Positions 7,794 to 16,054 are shown, counted from the first letter of the stretch. The stretch: DNA of 64,000 nucleotides from Synechococcus sp. UW140 (GCF_900474295.1 NZ_UCOB01000023.1:124001-188000); one strand, 5' to 3'. Notes: generated from the letters alone by a model not told the origin. Numbers and translations: made by a program.

Positions 7794-8747
7794 ATGAGCA
7801 CGATGTCAGACCAATTTCCTGGTAAAGAGGCTATTGGCTCCGGAGAAGCAGGTCTTGGTTGGAGAAGTGAGGACCAAGCTCTCGTTGATCACAATCTCGA
7901 AATGATTCTTCGTTCGTCGAGCTATCGCCTTGCTCATTCCGATGAGTCGTTGCTGGAGAGTGAGGACATGCGTGGGGTTCGCATGCTGCTGGAGATTACG
8001 AAGACCCAGCAGGTTCTTGATGCTGAAGCTGTTGACTCAACAATCATCATCTTTGGTGGTGTGAATGTTATTGAGCGCTCTCTTGCTGAGAAGAACCTTG
8101 CTCAGGCAGAAGCCGCAGCTTTCCATGATCCGCTCAATCGCAGCCTCCAAGATCAGCTCAGGCGTAGTCGCAGCCAACTCGACTTCTCCCGCTATTACGA
8201 AGCGGCACGGGAGTTCACCCGGCTCGTGGCTCAAGATCAGCAGAAGGGGCGTCACTCCCATGTGGTGGTAACGGGTGGTGGGCCCGGGATCATGGAGGCG
8301 GCTAACCGAGGAGCTTTCGATGCGGGTGGTCGTTCGATCGGTTTGAGTATCAAGCTCCCTGGGGAGCCTGAGCCGAATCCCTACATCACCCCGGAACTGT
8401 GCTTCCAGTTCAATTACTTTGCCCTGCGCAAGTTTCACTTCGTGATGCGCTCAGCGGCGGCAGTGTTGTTCCCAGGTGGATTCGGAACACTGGATGAACT
8501 GTTTGAGGTGCTTACTCTGCGCCAGACGGCGATCAAAAGCCCGATGCCAGTGATCCTGTTCGGCAAAGAATTTTGGAGTCGACTGATCGACTTTGGCTAT
8601 CTGGCTGAATGCGGGCTGATTCGGGATGAGCATCGGGATCTTTTCCAGTTCGCCGAGACGGCTGAGGAGGCCTGGAACTTGATTCAGGCTTTCGATGCAC
8701 ACGCTTGTGATGCGTCCGCTACAACCTCCTCCTCCATGACACTCTGA
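7794..8747 (+). CDS. LOG-family nucleotide phosphoribohydrolase-like protein
   Basis: The family signature PGGFGTLDELFEV is clear near residue 227, and GGGPGIMEAANRGAF is seen near 160. This is the order found in LOG proteins, formerly called putative lysine decarboxylases, which cleave nucleoside 5'-monophosphates such as cytokinin ribotides. The protein carries an extra N-terminal part of about 100 residues compared with the smallest LOG enzymes. That part is common in a longer bacterial subgroup that also includes YgdH/PpnN-like proteins. The start at ATG 7794 (MSTMSDQ) is preferred over the upstream TTG at 7764. Substrate is not determinable here. Confidence 0.82.
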   Translation: MSTMSDQFPGKEAIGSGEAGLGWRSEDQALVDHNLEMILRSSSYRLAHSDESLLESEDMRGVRMLLEITKTQQVLDAEAVDSTIIIFGGVNVIERSLAEKNLAQAEAAAFHDPLNRSLQDQLRRSRSQLDFSRYYEAAREFTRLVAQDQQKGRHSHVVVTGGGPGIMEAANRGAFDAGGRSIGLSIKLPGEPEPNPYITPELCFQFNYFALRKFHFVMRSAAAVLFPGGFGTLDELFEVLTLRQTAIKSPMPVILFGKEFWSRLIDFGYLAECGLIRDEHRDLFQFAETAEEAWNLIQAFDAHACDASATTSSSMTL

Positions 8748-8770
8748 TTGTTGAGGCAAGAGGGGGCTGA

Positions 8771-9493
8771 ATGAAATGGCGACTCCCTTGGCCCATTGGC
8801 CGCAAGCGCTATCCGGTCCTCGATCCCGGTTGCTTCGATGACCCGGTGGCCATCCAGACCGGCTGGACCCCACTCGCCCCCGGTGGCTATCGCCAGACGT
8901 TGCATCGTCTCCGGCCGATTTCTCCTGGAGTACTGAGTTTTCGGCCGACTCTCCAACGCCACTGGCAGACGCTGCTGCAGGTGGCAGGGCTCGTGGCCAT
9001 GATCCATGCCCTCGTTGTCGGTCTTCAGGGCAATGACCATGCAACGCTGCAATCGTGGCCGATGCTGGTGCAGATCGCGGTGGCCTGTTCGGTTTCCTTG
9101 TATCTGACCAATCGCCCCGTTGTGATTGACGGGAACGTCGGGGAGGTGCGCCTCGGACCGCAGCGATTGGCCTGGCTCGGCCGGGTGGAACTGCTGCGGG
9201 GCCTGGTCTGCCGAGCGATTCCCTTTCACGAGGTCTACAGCATTCAGCTTCTTGATGAAGAGGTTCACACCCGTCAGAGCCACTATTGGAGCTATGAGCT
9301 GAATTTGGTGTTGCGAAATGGTCAACGCATCCATCTGATTGACCACGGCAACCAGCAGGAGATCCGTTGGGATGCCGGCGACCTCGCGCGCATGATCAAC
9401 GTGCCAATTTGGGATTTCATTGGCTATCGCCTTCCTGACCAGGAGATGGATATCGCCGAGATCAAGAGCAGGATCCTTGATCAGATGCGCTGA
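8771..9493 (+). CDS. Membrane protein of unknown function (240 aa)
   Basis: Two adjacent hydrophobic segments occur around residues 65-110 (LLQVAGLVAMIHALVV and a second at MLVQIAVACSVSLYL). A C-terminal soluble domain of about 130 residues follows, with beta-strand character (YELNLVLRNGQRIHLIDHG). This layout resembles small membrane proteins with a PH-like or bacterial photosystem-assembly-like cytoplasmic domain, but I cannot name the family. It starts 23 bases after the LOG gene and is probably cotranscribed. It is convergent with the glycosyltransferase gene, leaving only 3 bases. Confidence 0.62.
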   Translation: MKWRLPWPIGRKRYPVLDPGCFDDPVAIQTGWTPLAPGGYRQTLHRLRPISPGVLSFRPTLQRHWQTLLQVAGLVAMIHALVVGLQGNDHATLQSWPMLVQIAVACSVSLYLTNRPVVIDGNVGEVRLGPQRLAWLGRVELLRGLVCRAIPFHEVYSIQLLDEEVHTRQSHYWSYELNLVLRNGQRIHLIDHGNQQEIRWDAGDLARMINVPIWDFIGYRLPDQEMDIAEIKSRILDQMR

Positions 9494-9496
9494 GGC

Positions 9497-10807
9497 TCAG
9501 ATCCCTGGATCCGATGCGCTTGCGACCGACGCCAGTGAGCGGCCTTTCCAGGTCCAACCCCTGCCGGTGAGACTGCGCCAAACGGAGGTTGGTGCGATCG
9601 CACCCACGATGAGCCCTCCCACACCCATCAGCCACCAGTAGGTGATGGGCACGCCGAACCGCTGTCGGGTCCAGAGGCGGATGCCCAGCTGAAGGCTGAT
9701 GCCCATTAGCCCCGTGGCCATCACCACCTCCTCGAGCACAAGCTGCGGAGATGTTGGTAGCGCAACCACTGGCATCATTCCGGCAAGAGCGATCAGTGCC
9801 CAGGGGGCCGTGAACATCAGCACCACCACCGCACCGGCTCCCAGGGCCTTGAGCACATTGCGGTCGAGTCCAAGAAACCAGTTCTTGCTCCAGCCTTCCC
9901 AGAGGGAGGAGAAATCGGCATACATCTGCAGATCGACTGCATCGAGACCGAGGCAGTAGCGCAGCCGTTTGCCACTGCATTTGATCTTGCGTGCCAGGGC
10001 GAGATCTTCCACCACCTCTCCGGCTAGGCCGCGGTGGCCACCGATCGCGTCGTAGCTCTGGCGACGAAAGAGCATGAATGGCCCTGCTGCGAAGGCAACC
10101 TCCGATCGTGGGTCGTTGGCTTCACGGATCGGGAAGCCGATGCCGAGCAGGCTGGCCATGATCGGTTGCACCATCCACTCCGCCAGGCAGCCGCACACCA
10201 GTCGCGGAGCGAGGCTGAACAGATCGGCCTCCTCGCGGATGGCGTGATCCAAGGCCCGGCGCAGGGTCTGGGGATGCAGTCTCACATCGGCGTCGATGAA
10301 GAGCACCCAGTCGCTCGTCACCTGCTCCATGGCGCGGGTGCAGGCCCAGTTCTTCCCGACCCAATGCTCTCCCTCTGGCCTGGGGCCCGCTGCGATCATC
10401 GCAACCGAAGCTTGTTGAGAACGGTTGGCTTGGGCCGTGGCCTCGGCGAGGCTGGCAGTGGCGTCACTGGAGTCATCGTCGACCACGATCACCTGCCACT
10501 CCCGAGCAGGCTGATCGGAGCGCAGCACACTGCTGAGACATCGCTCGATGTTGTTGGCTTCGTTGTAGGCCGGGATTACCACGGTGAGGCCAGTGGGTAG
10601 AGGCGCTGAGCCCTTCGTTGTCGGGCCGGCAGCCAGGGTCGGGGCGGTGGAGAACACCCTTTGCAGGCTGACCAGCACGATCAGAAGGCCAACATTGGCG
10701 ATCAGCCCCAGAGCGATCAGGCCCAGGCTGGTCAGGCTGATCGGGTCCAGGTTCCATGTCGCCATCGTCAGACTGCCACCGGGCCTGAGTCTGGGCAGCT
10801 CGGACAA
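9497..10807 (-). CDS. Membrane-bound family 2 glycosyltransferase
   Basis: The protein has an N-terminal membrane segment and then a GT-A domain. The domain shows TVVIPAYNEANNIERCL, the nucleotide-binding aspartates VVVDDDSSD near residue 105, DADVRLH near 170 and VVEDLALARKIK near 262. Two or three membrane helices and a basic tail follow. This arrangement is that of membrane GT2 enzymes such as HpnB- or CruG/CruC-like transferases, acting on hopanoids or carotenoids. A carotenoid or lipid glycosylation role is plausible in a cyanobacterium but not shown. ATG 10765 (MATWNLD) is an alternative start. Confidence 0.8.
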   Translation of the reverse strand: MSELPRLRPGGSLTMATWNLDPISLTSLGLIALGLIANVGLLIVLVSLQRVFSTAPTLAAGPTTKGSAPLPTGLTVVIPAYNEANNIERCLSSVLRSDQPAREWQVIVVDDDSSDATASLAEATAQANRSQQASVAMIAAGPRPEGEHWVGKNWACTRAMEQVTSDWVLFIDADVRLHPQTLRRALDHAIREEADLFSLAPRLVCGCLAEWMVQPIMASLLGIGFPIREANDPRSEVAFAAGPFMLFRRQSYDAIGGHRGLAGEVVEDLALARKIKCSGKRLRYCLGLDAVDLQMYADFSSLWEGWSKNWFLGLDRNVLKALGAGAVVVLMFTAPWALIALAGMMPVVALPTSPQLVLEEVVMATGLMGISLQLGIRLWTRQRFGVPITYWWLMGVGGLIVGAIAPTSVWRSLTGRGWTWKGRSLASVASASDPGI

Positions 10808-10920
10808 TGGGTGGCGAGTTGCGTCGTCTTGGTCGGACAGGATCTTCCAGGATTGTTCTGCTTTCCCTGCTGTCTTCCTGGCCTTCTCTGGATAGGTTGC
10901 GCCCAGGTGATTGGGATCTG

Positions 10921-11106
10921 ATGCACCAGCTCGATCTTGAAGTGGTCAATGTGTTGTGTTTCCAGCAGATGCTGGAGGCCATTGAGGAGGAGCGTTGGAA
11001 CGAAGCGGCGATGGCCTTGTACAAGCTCTACGCGATTGAGGAGGGGGAGAGCTTCTCTGATCTTGAGGCCGCGCCTGAAGTCGAGATGCATTACGACGCC
11101 GCCTGA
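10921..11106 (+). CDS. Small helical protein (61 aa)
   Basis: The ATG at 10921 (MHQLDLEVVNVLCFQQMLEA) gives a compact helical, acidic protein rich in Glu and Leu; the open frame upstream reads as non-coding. It is divergent from the glycosyltransferase gene. It has no membrane segment. A repeated helix pattern (EEERWNEAAMALYKL) suggests a TPR-like helix pair, but one pair alone is too little to assign a family. Function unknown. Confidence 0.6.
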   Translation: MHQLDLEVVNVLCFQQMLEAIEEERWNEAAMALYKLYAIEEGESFSDLEAAPEVEMHYDAA

Positions 11107-11142
11107 CCGCTAAGGCTTGCGCCACCGGATCGGTGCTAGGTC

Positions 11143-11319
11143 GTGTGCAGCGACATCAGTTTGATGGTCTGGTTCTACGTGTGGATCGCGGCAGTGATTC
11201 TGTTGCTATCTGTGCTGCTATGGGCTCTCAACCTGGCTGAGTTGGATCAGGTGATCGCCAAGCCGAGACGGATGATCAAATCCCTCAGGCATCGTTCACG
11301 CCGGCGAATGCGCTGGTGA
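11143..11319 (+). CDS. Small single-helix membrane protein with basic tail
   Basis: From GTG 11143 (58 aa) or ATG 11164 (51 aa) the frame encodes one strong membrane helix (WIAAVILLLSVLLWALNL). A very basic tail follows (KSLRHRSRRRMRW), so the C terminus should stay in the cytoplasm. It follows the 61-residue gene in the same direction. No family is recognised. The clear membrane topology argues that it is real. Confidence 0.5.
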   Translation: MCSDISLMVWFYVWIAAVILLLSVLLWALNLAELDQVIAKPRRMIKSLRHRSRRRMRW

Positions 11320-11427
11320 CGACGAGGGAGAACAGGTTCGATCACGGTCTGTTGCAGCTGGCCAGCCTTGGGTTGGGCGCTCTCCCATTTCAGCGTCATA
11401 ACAGCAGGAGATCTTGACGACGTGTTG

Positions 11428-11568
11428 ATGCCCGCCAGTCGCCCCCCGATTCGCTTTCATCATTCCCAGGATGAAGAGCCCTGCCGATGTCTTGAATGCC
11501 GTCGTCTTGAGGATGCGATCCGCCGGGCAGTCAAAACTCAGCCCAGCTTGGAGCGGCTTTCAGCCTGA
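11428..11568 (+). CDS. 46-aa protein with CxCxxC cysteine cluster
   Basis: The ATG at 11428 gives MPASRPPIRFHHSQDEEPCR and then a C-R-C-L-E-C cluster, which suggests a small metal-binding peptide. A helical, basic C terminus follows. A TTG at 11368 would extend it by 20 residues of less protein-like sequence. It is convergent with the secreted protein gene at 11610. No family is recognised, and three cysteines alone would need a fourth ligand such as one of the two His before them. Confidence 0.42.
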   Translation: MPASRPPIRFHHSQDEEPCRCLECRRLEDAIRRAVKTQPSLERLSA

Positions 11569-11609
11569 TTGGATCGCTCAATCCCTGCAGGTTGTTGGGC
11601 CGGTTGGAT

Positions 11610-12023
11610 TCACAGCGTTGGATCAAGGGGGCGACAGGCGTAGCTGATGATGCTGCCGCGACGTTCCTTCCATTCAGGCGTTGCGGGGTCTTCAGCACGC
11701 CACCACCAACGTCCATCCGTATAGCTGGGGGTGCCTGCATTATTCGTTCGGGGTAGCTGCAGTGTTTCTCCACGCCAGGTGATCAGCACCCCATCCCCTG
11801 GGGCGGTGCCTGCCTCGATGTTGGGCACCTCTGTGGTTAGGCCCCGTAGGTCAACTGCTCCTGGCGTCGTGCGGACGCTCAGTCGATCTCCATCGCACTC
11901 CCAGACTTGCATTGCCCTGTCGGAGGGCATCAAGGATGGTTCGTTCAAGGCTGCTGCGGGTAGGGGAATGATCAGTAGCACCAGCAGCAGGCTGAGCAGT
12001 GGCTGAACCAGAAAGAACGGCAC
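11610..12023 (-). CDS. Secreted hypothetical protein (137 aa)
   Basis: A strong signal peptide (FLVQPLLSLLLVLLIIPLPAAA) precedes a beta-rich domain of about 110 residues. This domain contains VWECDGDRLSVRTTPG early and SYACRPLD near the end. Two cysteines at either end of a small beta domain recall the MliC/lysozyme-inhibitor type of fold, but the match is too weak to name it. The mature protein should be periplasmic. The start region faces the DCC-family gene in the opposite direction. Confidence 0.6.
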   Translation of the reverse strand: MPFFLVQPLLSLLLVLLIIPLPAAALNEPSLMPSDRAMQVWECDGDRLSVRTTPGAVDLRGLTTEVPNIEAGTAPGDGVLITWRGETLQLPRTNNAGTPSYTDGRWWWRAEDPATPEWKERRGSIISYACRPLDPTL

Positions 12024-12097
12024 TAGAGGCTTGTGGCTGTTGCCATGCTGCCCCTTTCGCTTCGTTTCAGGCGAGCTTGATTCAGATGCAGACGTCC

Positions 12098-12508
12098 ATG
12101 ATTCGTGAGCTGCCTGAATCTGCTGCTCTGATGGCGCTCACCCTCGTCTTTGATGGTGCCTGCCCTTTCTGCCGTCAGTTCGCCCTGCGCAGCGAGCTCA
12201 AGGCAGGCATTTCGGACTTGCACATCATTGATGGCCGCCAGGAGCATGAGCTGCGGCGACGCTTGAGTCAACGCGGCTTCAATCTGGCTGACGGAGCTGT
12301 GTTGCTCGAAGGTGAGCAGGTCTGGCACGGTAGTGCGGCGATCGCAGAGATCTCCCGGCGGATGAAGCCGAGTGATCCGCTGTTGAAGCTTCTCCAGGCT
12401 GTCTTCCATGATCGTCAGCGTGCTGCCTTCGCTTATCCGGCCTTGCTGTTGGCCCGGCGCCTGGCTCTTCTCATCCAGGGCCTGAGGCCCGATCCCGATG
12501 CCTTGTAG
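12098..12508 (+). CDS. DCC-family (DUF393) thiol-disulfide oxidoreductase-like protein
   Basis: The family signature FDGACPFCRQFALRSELK stands near residue 18, with the CxxC pair typical of DCC proteins (DUF393, distantly thioredoxin-like). Further family-like features are the VLLEGEQVWHGSAAIAEI segment and a helical, basic C terminus. The frame is open back to 11999, but that would overlap the divergent gene, so ATG 12098 (MIRELPES) or 12131 (MALTLVFDG) is preferred. A redox role is inferred from the motif; the substrate is unknown. Confidence 0.78.
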   Translation: MIRELPESAALMALTLVFDGACPFCRQFALRSELKAGISDLHIIDGRQEHELRRRLSQRGFNLADGAVLLEGEQVWHGSAAIAEISRRMKPSDPLLKLLQAVFHDRQRAAFAYPALLLARRLALLIQGLRPDPDAL

Positions 12509-12682
12509 CCCTGGCCAGGGTTTAGGCAGTGCAGTGGGGCCGTGAGGGGCTTTCATCGAAACCCCGAGCCTGCTCAAACAGGGGTCCTGCTCACCATCCA
12601 GATTGGAAGAAAAGCGATGGGCTGGTCGTAGGTCTTGCCTGGCTTGCTTAACGGTGGTTTAACCCATCGCGAGGTTTCACCC

Positions 12683-12856
12683 ATGTCGATGAAGCAACTG
12701 CAGACGTTTCTGTCCAAAGCACAGAGCAATGATTCCATTCGCCGCGAAGTGGCGGAATGCGGCAAGGACAACACCTGTGTGGCCAAGGTTGGCCAGCGCC
12801 ATGGCCATAAGTTCTCCCCAGCGAATCTCACCCGTTGGCAGCGGGATCATCAGTGA
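12683..12856 (+). CDS. Nif11-domain peptide (57 aa)
   Basis: From ATG 12683 the peptide begins MSMKQLQTFLSKAQSNDSIR and continues with the Nif11 pattern: a leading helix, a short loop with two Cys (ECGKDNTCVAKV), then GHKFSPANLTRW. Nif11-like domains serve as leaders of some ribosomally made natural products (nitrile-hydratase leader and prochlorosin families) and also occur as stand-alone proteins. Here the peptide ends four residues after the domain, so there is no core peptide, and no lanthipeptide synthetase is in the window. A hairpin terminator follows directly. Confidence 0.72.
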   Translation: MSMKQLQTFLSKAQSNDSIRREVAECGKDNTCVAKVGQRHGHKFSPANLTRWQRDHQ

Positions 12857-12865
12857 ATCAGGGCT

Positions 12866-12894
12866 CAGCCGGAGCGGAGCACCCGCTCCGGCTG
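12866..12894 (+). terminator. GC-rich 12-bp hairpin after the Nif11 gene
   Basis: CAGCCGGAGCGG (12866-12877) pairs perfectly with 12883-12894 around the loop AGCAC. It stands 9 bases after the stop codon. No T run follows. Confidence 0.65.
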
Positions 12895-12998
12895 AAGATC
12901 AAGAAATAGAACGGTGAGAGGCCCCTAGACAAGGAAGCAGGGATGCTTTTTGCATGGGAATCACACATTGCCCCCTCTGTATTGGCTTGGCGCTGCTC

Positions 12999-13115
12999 TC
13001 AGCGTTTCGCTTTATGGCCCATATCGTCATGCTGATTCAGCTTGAACGGCAGGGTGTGGAGCAGTTCGCCCATCCAGCAGGTCTGCTGGGCACGGTCTTC
13101 GAGCTCTGAAGCCAT
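12999..13115 (-). CDS. Possible 38-aa small protein
   Basis: The minus-strand frame from 13115 reads MASELEDRAQQTCWMGELLH and ends with a His-rich basic tail (DDMGHKAKR). Its ATG overlaps the first bases of the oppositely oriented gene at 13114. Protein-like composition is the only support; no family is recognised. Confidence 0.3.
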   Translation of the reverse strand: MASELEDRAQQTCWMGELLHTLPFKLNQHDDMGHKAKR

Positions 13116-13392
13116 GAAGCAGCTGCCGGGCCGGCAGCGGCCGCGTTGGCTGCAGCATTTGGCCAGTGCTTTGGCGGGCCTGGTGATGACCATTTGGCTG
13201 GTTTCACTGCTGCCTGTTCTGCTCTTGGTGGGGCTGGTTGCCGGTGTGTTGTTGCTGCCAGTTTTGCGTCAACTTCGACGTGAGCTGGAGAGCATGGAGT
13301 CTGGGCAGGGCCCCGCGACTGAACGAGGCGAGCCACTTCGCAATGCCACTCCTTGGTACCAGCGTCTGCGCAATCAGCTGCGCTGGTGGTAA
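13114..13392 (+). CDS. Small membrane protein (92 aa)
   Basis: The ATG at 13114 (MKQLPGRQRPRWLQHLASAL) starts a protein with a basic N terminus. A long hydrophobic stretch follows that can form one long or two short helices (LVMTIWLVSLLPVLLLVGLVAGVLLLPVL), then an acidic-basic tail with RQLRRELESMES. The open frame upstream of 13114 is not protein-like. A cytoplasmic tail and inner-membrane location are expected. No family is recognised. Confidence 0.55.
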   Translation: MKQLPGRQRPRWLQHLASALAGLVMTIWLVSLLPVLLLVGLVAGVLLLPVLRQLRRELESMESGQGPATERGEPLRNATPWYQRLRNQLRWW

Positions 13393-13444
13393 GAGCATCA
13401 GGTTGGCTTCCAACCTGCGAACGACTCGACTCCTTTTCGAGGGT

Positions 13445-13990
13445 TCAGTACCTCAGGATCAGCGGCCGGCCGAACCAGACAGGCCACCAGCGGGCGGCGC
13501 GTGCTTCCGCTGCTCGGCGCTGTTCCAGCGCCAGCTGGTAGGCCTGCCGCCGCCGCTCCCGTTCTGCTTTCAGACGGTCGTAGCGCTCCGCGGACCGTTG
13601 TTCTTCCAGCGCCCGGTCATGCTCTAGCAGCGATCGCAACTCCCGAAGCTGAGCGGTGCGGGCCTGGAGCACCGCTTCGATCTCATCCACCCCATTGAGG
13701 TGGCGATGACTCTCGAGGAAGGCGTTGATTCGCATCACCGTGAGTTCGCTGATGCGATCCGCTTCCTCAAACATCAGGGCGCGATAAAGCTCTTCAGCCC
13801 GATCAAGCTGGCGCAGGAAAGTATTGAGAGCGTCCCTGCTGGTGGCACCAGGTGCTGATGCGATCACCGCAGTGTCATTGGCTGCCGTTGAGGCTCGAGC
13901 TCTAGCGCCAAAGGCAGGCTCCGCCAGCAGTGGCAAGAGCAGCAAACACGCTCTTGCCAGCCTGGCTGCGGATTGGCTGGGGCCCTGCAT
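13445..13990 (-). CDS. Secreted coiled-coil protein in the CsgG operon (181 aa)
   Basis: The ATG at 13990 overlaps the CsgG-family stop as TGATG, which decides the start. A signal peptide (SAARLARACLLLLPLLAEP) precedes a short linker. A long helical, Arg/Glu/Leu/Ala-rich region then fills most of the protein (LEEQRSAERYDRLKAERERR). The last 15 residues are aromatic and basic (WWPVWFGRPLILRY), possibly for membrane or partner contact. It probably acts in the periplasm with the upstream CsgG-family protein. Family unknown. Confidence 0.6.
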   Translation of the reverse strand: MQGPSQSAARLARACLLLLPLLAEPAFGARARASTAANDTAVIASAPGATSRDALNTFLRQLDRAEELYRALMFEEADRISELTVMRINAFLESHRHLNGVDEIEAVLQARTAQLRELRSLLEHDRALEEQRSAERYDRLKAERERRRQAYQLALEQRRAAEARAARWWPVWFGRPLILRY

Positions 13991-14760
13991 CAGAACTCGA
14001 GCACGTCTTTGGTGGCCTCGCGACGGTTCTGCTCCTTGCGGTCGTAGTCCGCGATGCAACTGTTGCGCAGGTACAAAACGCAGTTGAGATATTCACTCAC
14101 CTCGATCATGGCGGCCCGAACGGCTTTGGAGGCGGGAACCTTCTTGGACGATGACTGGGAATCGCTGAAGGAGATTCCGTACATTCCGCCGCTGGAGGAG
14201 GTGGAGTTCGACGACGACGTGGCTTTGCCCTCGATCGTGCGTGAGTAAGCGATTTCACCGGTGGTGGTGTCGACCACCCTGATGTCGAGGGCGACGTAGG
14301 CCTTGCTCTGACTGGACGACTTGCGTTGGCCGAATCCCATGATGTTGAAGCCACCGCCGCCGCTTTTGGTCTCCATTCCCTGCTGATAGTCGCTGACGCT
14401 GCCAAGCACGTAGTACTTGGCGCCAGTCATCATTCCCCGTTTCGGTGCTGTGCTCTTGCGGGTGATGCCTAGCTCGGCCAGCTCTTGCTCGCTGAGCACT
14501 TGTTTGACGCTTTGTCGCTCCACCAGCGTGAAGTTGCCGGTGCTCTTCAGTTCATTGGAGAGCATGTCGGTGAGCTGTTTCGACACCCGTGGACTCCACC
14601 ACCAGACTCCAGAGGCGTTGTTGGTGATCTCTTTGACGGCCACGGTCACGGGCTGGCGTGGTGCCACACCTTGCACCTGGGCCTGAACACTGCTGGGTAG
14701 GCCTAGAGCCAGTGGTATGAGACCAGCAACGGCAACGGCTTGCAGGGGAAGGCGATCCAT
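13990..14760 (-). CDS. CsgG/HfaB-family secretion-related protein
   Basis: A signal peptide (MDRLPLQAVAVAGLIPLALG) is followed by a CsgG-like domain. It shows VTVAVKEITNNASGVWWWSP, the conserved-type FTLVERQSVKQVLSEQELAELG and YYVLGSVSDYQQGME, then YVALDIRVVDTTTGEIAYSRTIEGKA. This order is that of the CsgG/HfaB family, which forms outer-membrane channels for curli or anchors holdfasts. The usual lipobox Cys is absent, so it may be soluble in the periplasm. A Gly/Ser-rich insertion interrupts the domain. ATG 14877 is a possible earlier start. It sits between a DUF2059 gene and a coiled-coil gene. Confidence 0.8.
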   Translation of the reverse strand: MDRLPLQAVAVAGLIPLALGLPSSVQAQVQGVAPRQPVTVAVKEITNNASGVWWWSPRVSKQLTDMLSNELKSTGNFTLVERQSVKQVLSEQELAELGITRKSTAPKRGMMTGAKYYVLGSVSDYQQGMETKSGGGGFNIMGFGQRKSSSQSKAYVALDIRVVDTTTGEIAYSRTIEGKATSSSNSTSSSGGMYGISFSDSQSSSKKVPASKAVRAAMIEVSEYLNCVLYLRNSCIADYDRKEQNRREATKDVLEF

Positions 14761-14873
14761 GGGGAGGCGATTTGTCTTGCTCCACTGATAGGGGGGACGG
14801 ATTGGCTGTGCACGCCTGGTTTGTGGATTCTTTATCCCTGTCCCATTGGCATTGGCATGGGGCGTGAGGCTGG

Positions 14874-15365
14874 TCATTGTCGCCAGCTCTTCATCAGCCG
14901 GGTCATCGCTTCCAGCAATTTGACTTGGAGTTCCGGAGCAAACTCTTCGCCGATCTTGAGCCCTCCAGGCAGCATCTCCAAGTCCTTGCTCAACACCATT
15001 TGGTAGCGACTGTCCTGGCACAGCTCCAGCACGGTCTTCAGCTCGTTCTCGGTGTAGTGGCGGCCATAAAGCTGTTCATATTTGGACTCCACCTTGTCCC
15101 ATGAGAACACCTCGTCAGCCACTTGGAGATAGGCCTCCAGTATCTGTTGCTTCAGTTCGTCGGGAATCGCGTCCGCATCGATCGAGCTGTTGAGGCCAGT
15201 CTCAAATCCGAGGTCCCTAGCCAAGATGAAACGCTGCTGCATGCGTGTGCACTGGATCACATCGCGCACCATTTGCCGCTTTGGGCCTGCTGCTGCGGGA
15301 AGAGCAGTGCCCAGCAGCACGGCGATCACAAGAGCGAGTCGGATCCGGCTTGGAGAGGGTTTCAT
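14874..15365 (-). CDS. Secreted DUF2059-like protein (163 aa)
   Basis: A signal peptide (RIRLALVIAVLLGTALPAAA-G) is followed by a helical domain. The pattern resembles DUF2059: repeated short helices, ADEVFSWDKVESKYEQLYGR, then HYTENELKTVLELCQDSRYQM. In that family a tail of paired helices also contains a conserved YxxxFT/SEXEL-type turn. Location should be periplasmic. It is the first gene of a probable three-gene leftward operon with the CsgG-family protein. Function in the family is not established. Confidence 0.68.
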   Translation of the reverse strand: MKPSPSRIRLALVIAVLLGTALPAAAGPKRQMVRDVIQCTRMQQRFILARDLGFETGLNSSIDADAIPDELKQQILEAYLQVADEVFSWDKVESKYEQLYGRHYTENELKTVLELCQDSRYQMVLSKDLEMLPGGLKIGEEFAPELQVKLLEAMTRLMKSWRQ

Positions 15366-15420
15366 GCTTGGGTCGCAGGCAAAGACGCGGAGCTGAACAT
15401 GGAGTCTGGGGCTGGCAGGG

Positions 15421-15600
15421 TTAGGGGAGATCCTTCTGCCAAATTCGTTCCAGGCGAGCTCGCACCGCCTCGCTGTTATCTGGGTCTTGGTTTGGAGTCA
15501 GGCTGCCTCGCATCTGTCGGGCCAGGCGTGCGAATTTGAAGGCCGCTGCCACCGCGCAGACACTCCATGCGAGCAGGGTCCAGCGCAGATCATGCGTCAC
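15421..15600 (-). CDS. Small membrane protein with GTG start (59 aa)
   Basis: From a GTG at 15600 the frame encodes one membrane helix (LRWTLLAWSVCAVAAAFKFA) and then a polar, basic tail with NSEAVRARLERIWQKDLP. It lies upstream of the DUF2059 gene on the same strand, 55 bases away, so it could be the first gene of that operon. It is just below usual length cut-offs. There is no in-frame ATG. No family is recognised. Confidence 0.5.
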   Translation of the reverse strand: MTHDLRWTLLAWSVCAVAAAFKFARLARQMRGSLTPNQDPDNSEAVRARLERIWQKDLP

Positions 15601-15835
15601 TGGTTGACTCCTTTTGGATGACCAAAAGTACTGGCATAAGAAGGAGTGGTGTCATAACGACAGCAGATGCCACGCCGAAAGGGACTGCTGCCCTCTCTGA
15701 AGCTGGACGGTAGAGGTGTCACGCATGTCAGGCAGTCGATACCAAAGTTGGGTCCATCAACGCGTGGGCGGTCCTTGTTCGGCATCTGGACACGTTGGCG
15801 AAATCATCGAGATGGGCTCGGCACACTGAAAAGGT

Positions 15836-16054
15836 TTGCCACTTCGCCCATGCCTGCAGTTGAGCGGACCTGCCTTTCAAATGCTGGCGGATCTGGAGCA
15901 ATTAGCAGGACCATGCCTGGTGGCACTAACTGATGGTGACCCTGAGGACTTTGCAACGCTGCTGGGTTTGTTGCTGGCCCTCATGACAGTGACCGGAAAG
16001 AGCTTGCTGAGAGCCATGGCAAGCCCTGTAGGCGTTCCTTTGAGATTCAGCTGA
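15836..16054 (+). CDS. Doubtful small ORF in a gene-poor stretch
   Basis: The frame reads ...QLSGPAFQMLADLEQLAGPC and then a Leu-rich helix. It has a protein-like pattern, but the only starts are TTG 15836 or ATG 15881 and there is no ribosome site. It may be a fragment. The surrounding interval 15601-16260 otherwise holds only non-coding DNA and two small G/C hairpins, CCCCC-loop-GGGGG at 16079-16092 and 16211-16228. The second lies just upstream of the acyltransferase gene. Confidence 0.28.
   Translation: MPLRPCLQLSGPAFQMLADLEQLAGPCLVALTDGDPEDFATLLGLLLALMTVTGKSLLRAMASPVGVPLRFS

Noticed and set aside
10034-10600. Plus-strand frame of 188 residues
   Set aside because: Antisense shadow of the glycosyltransferase; no start site and no protein-like pattern.
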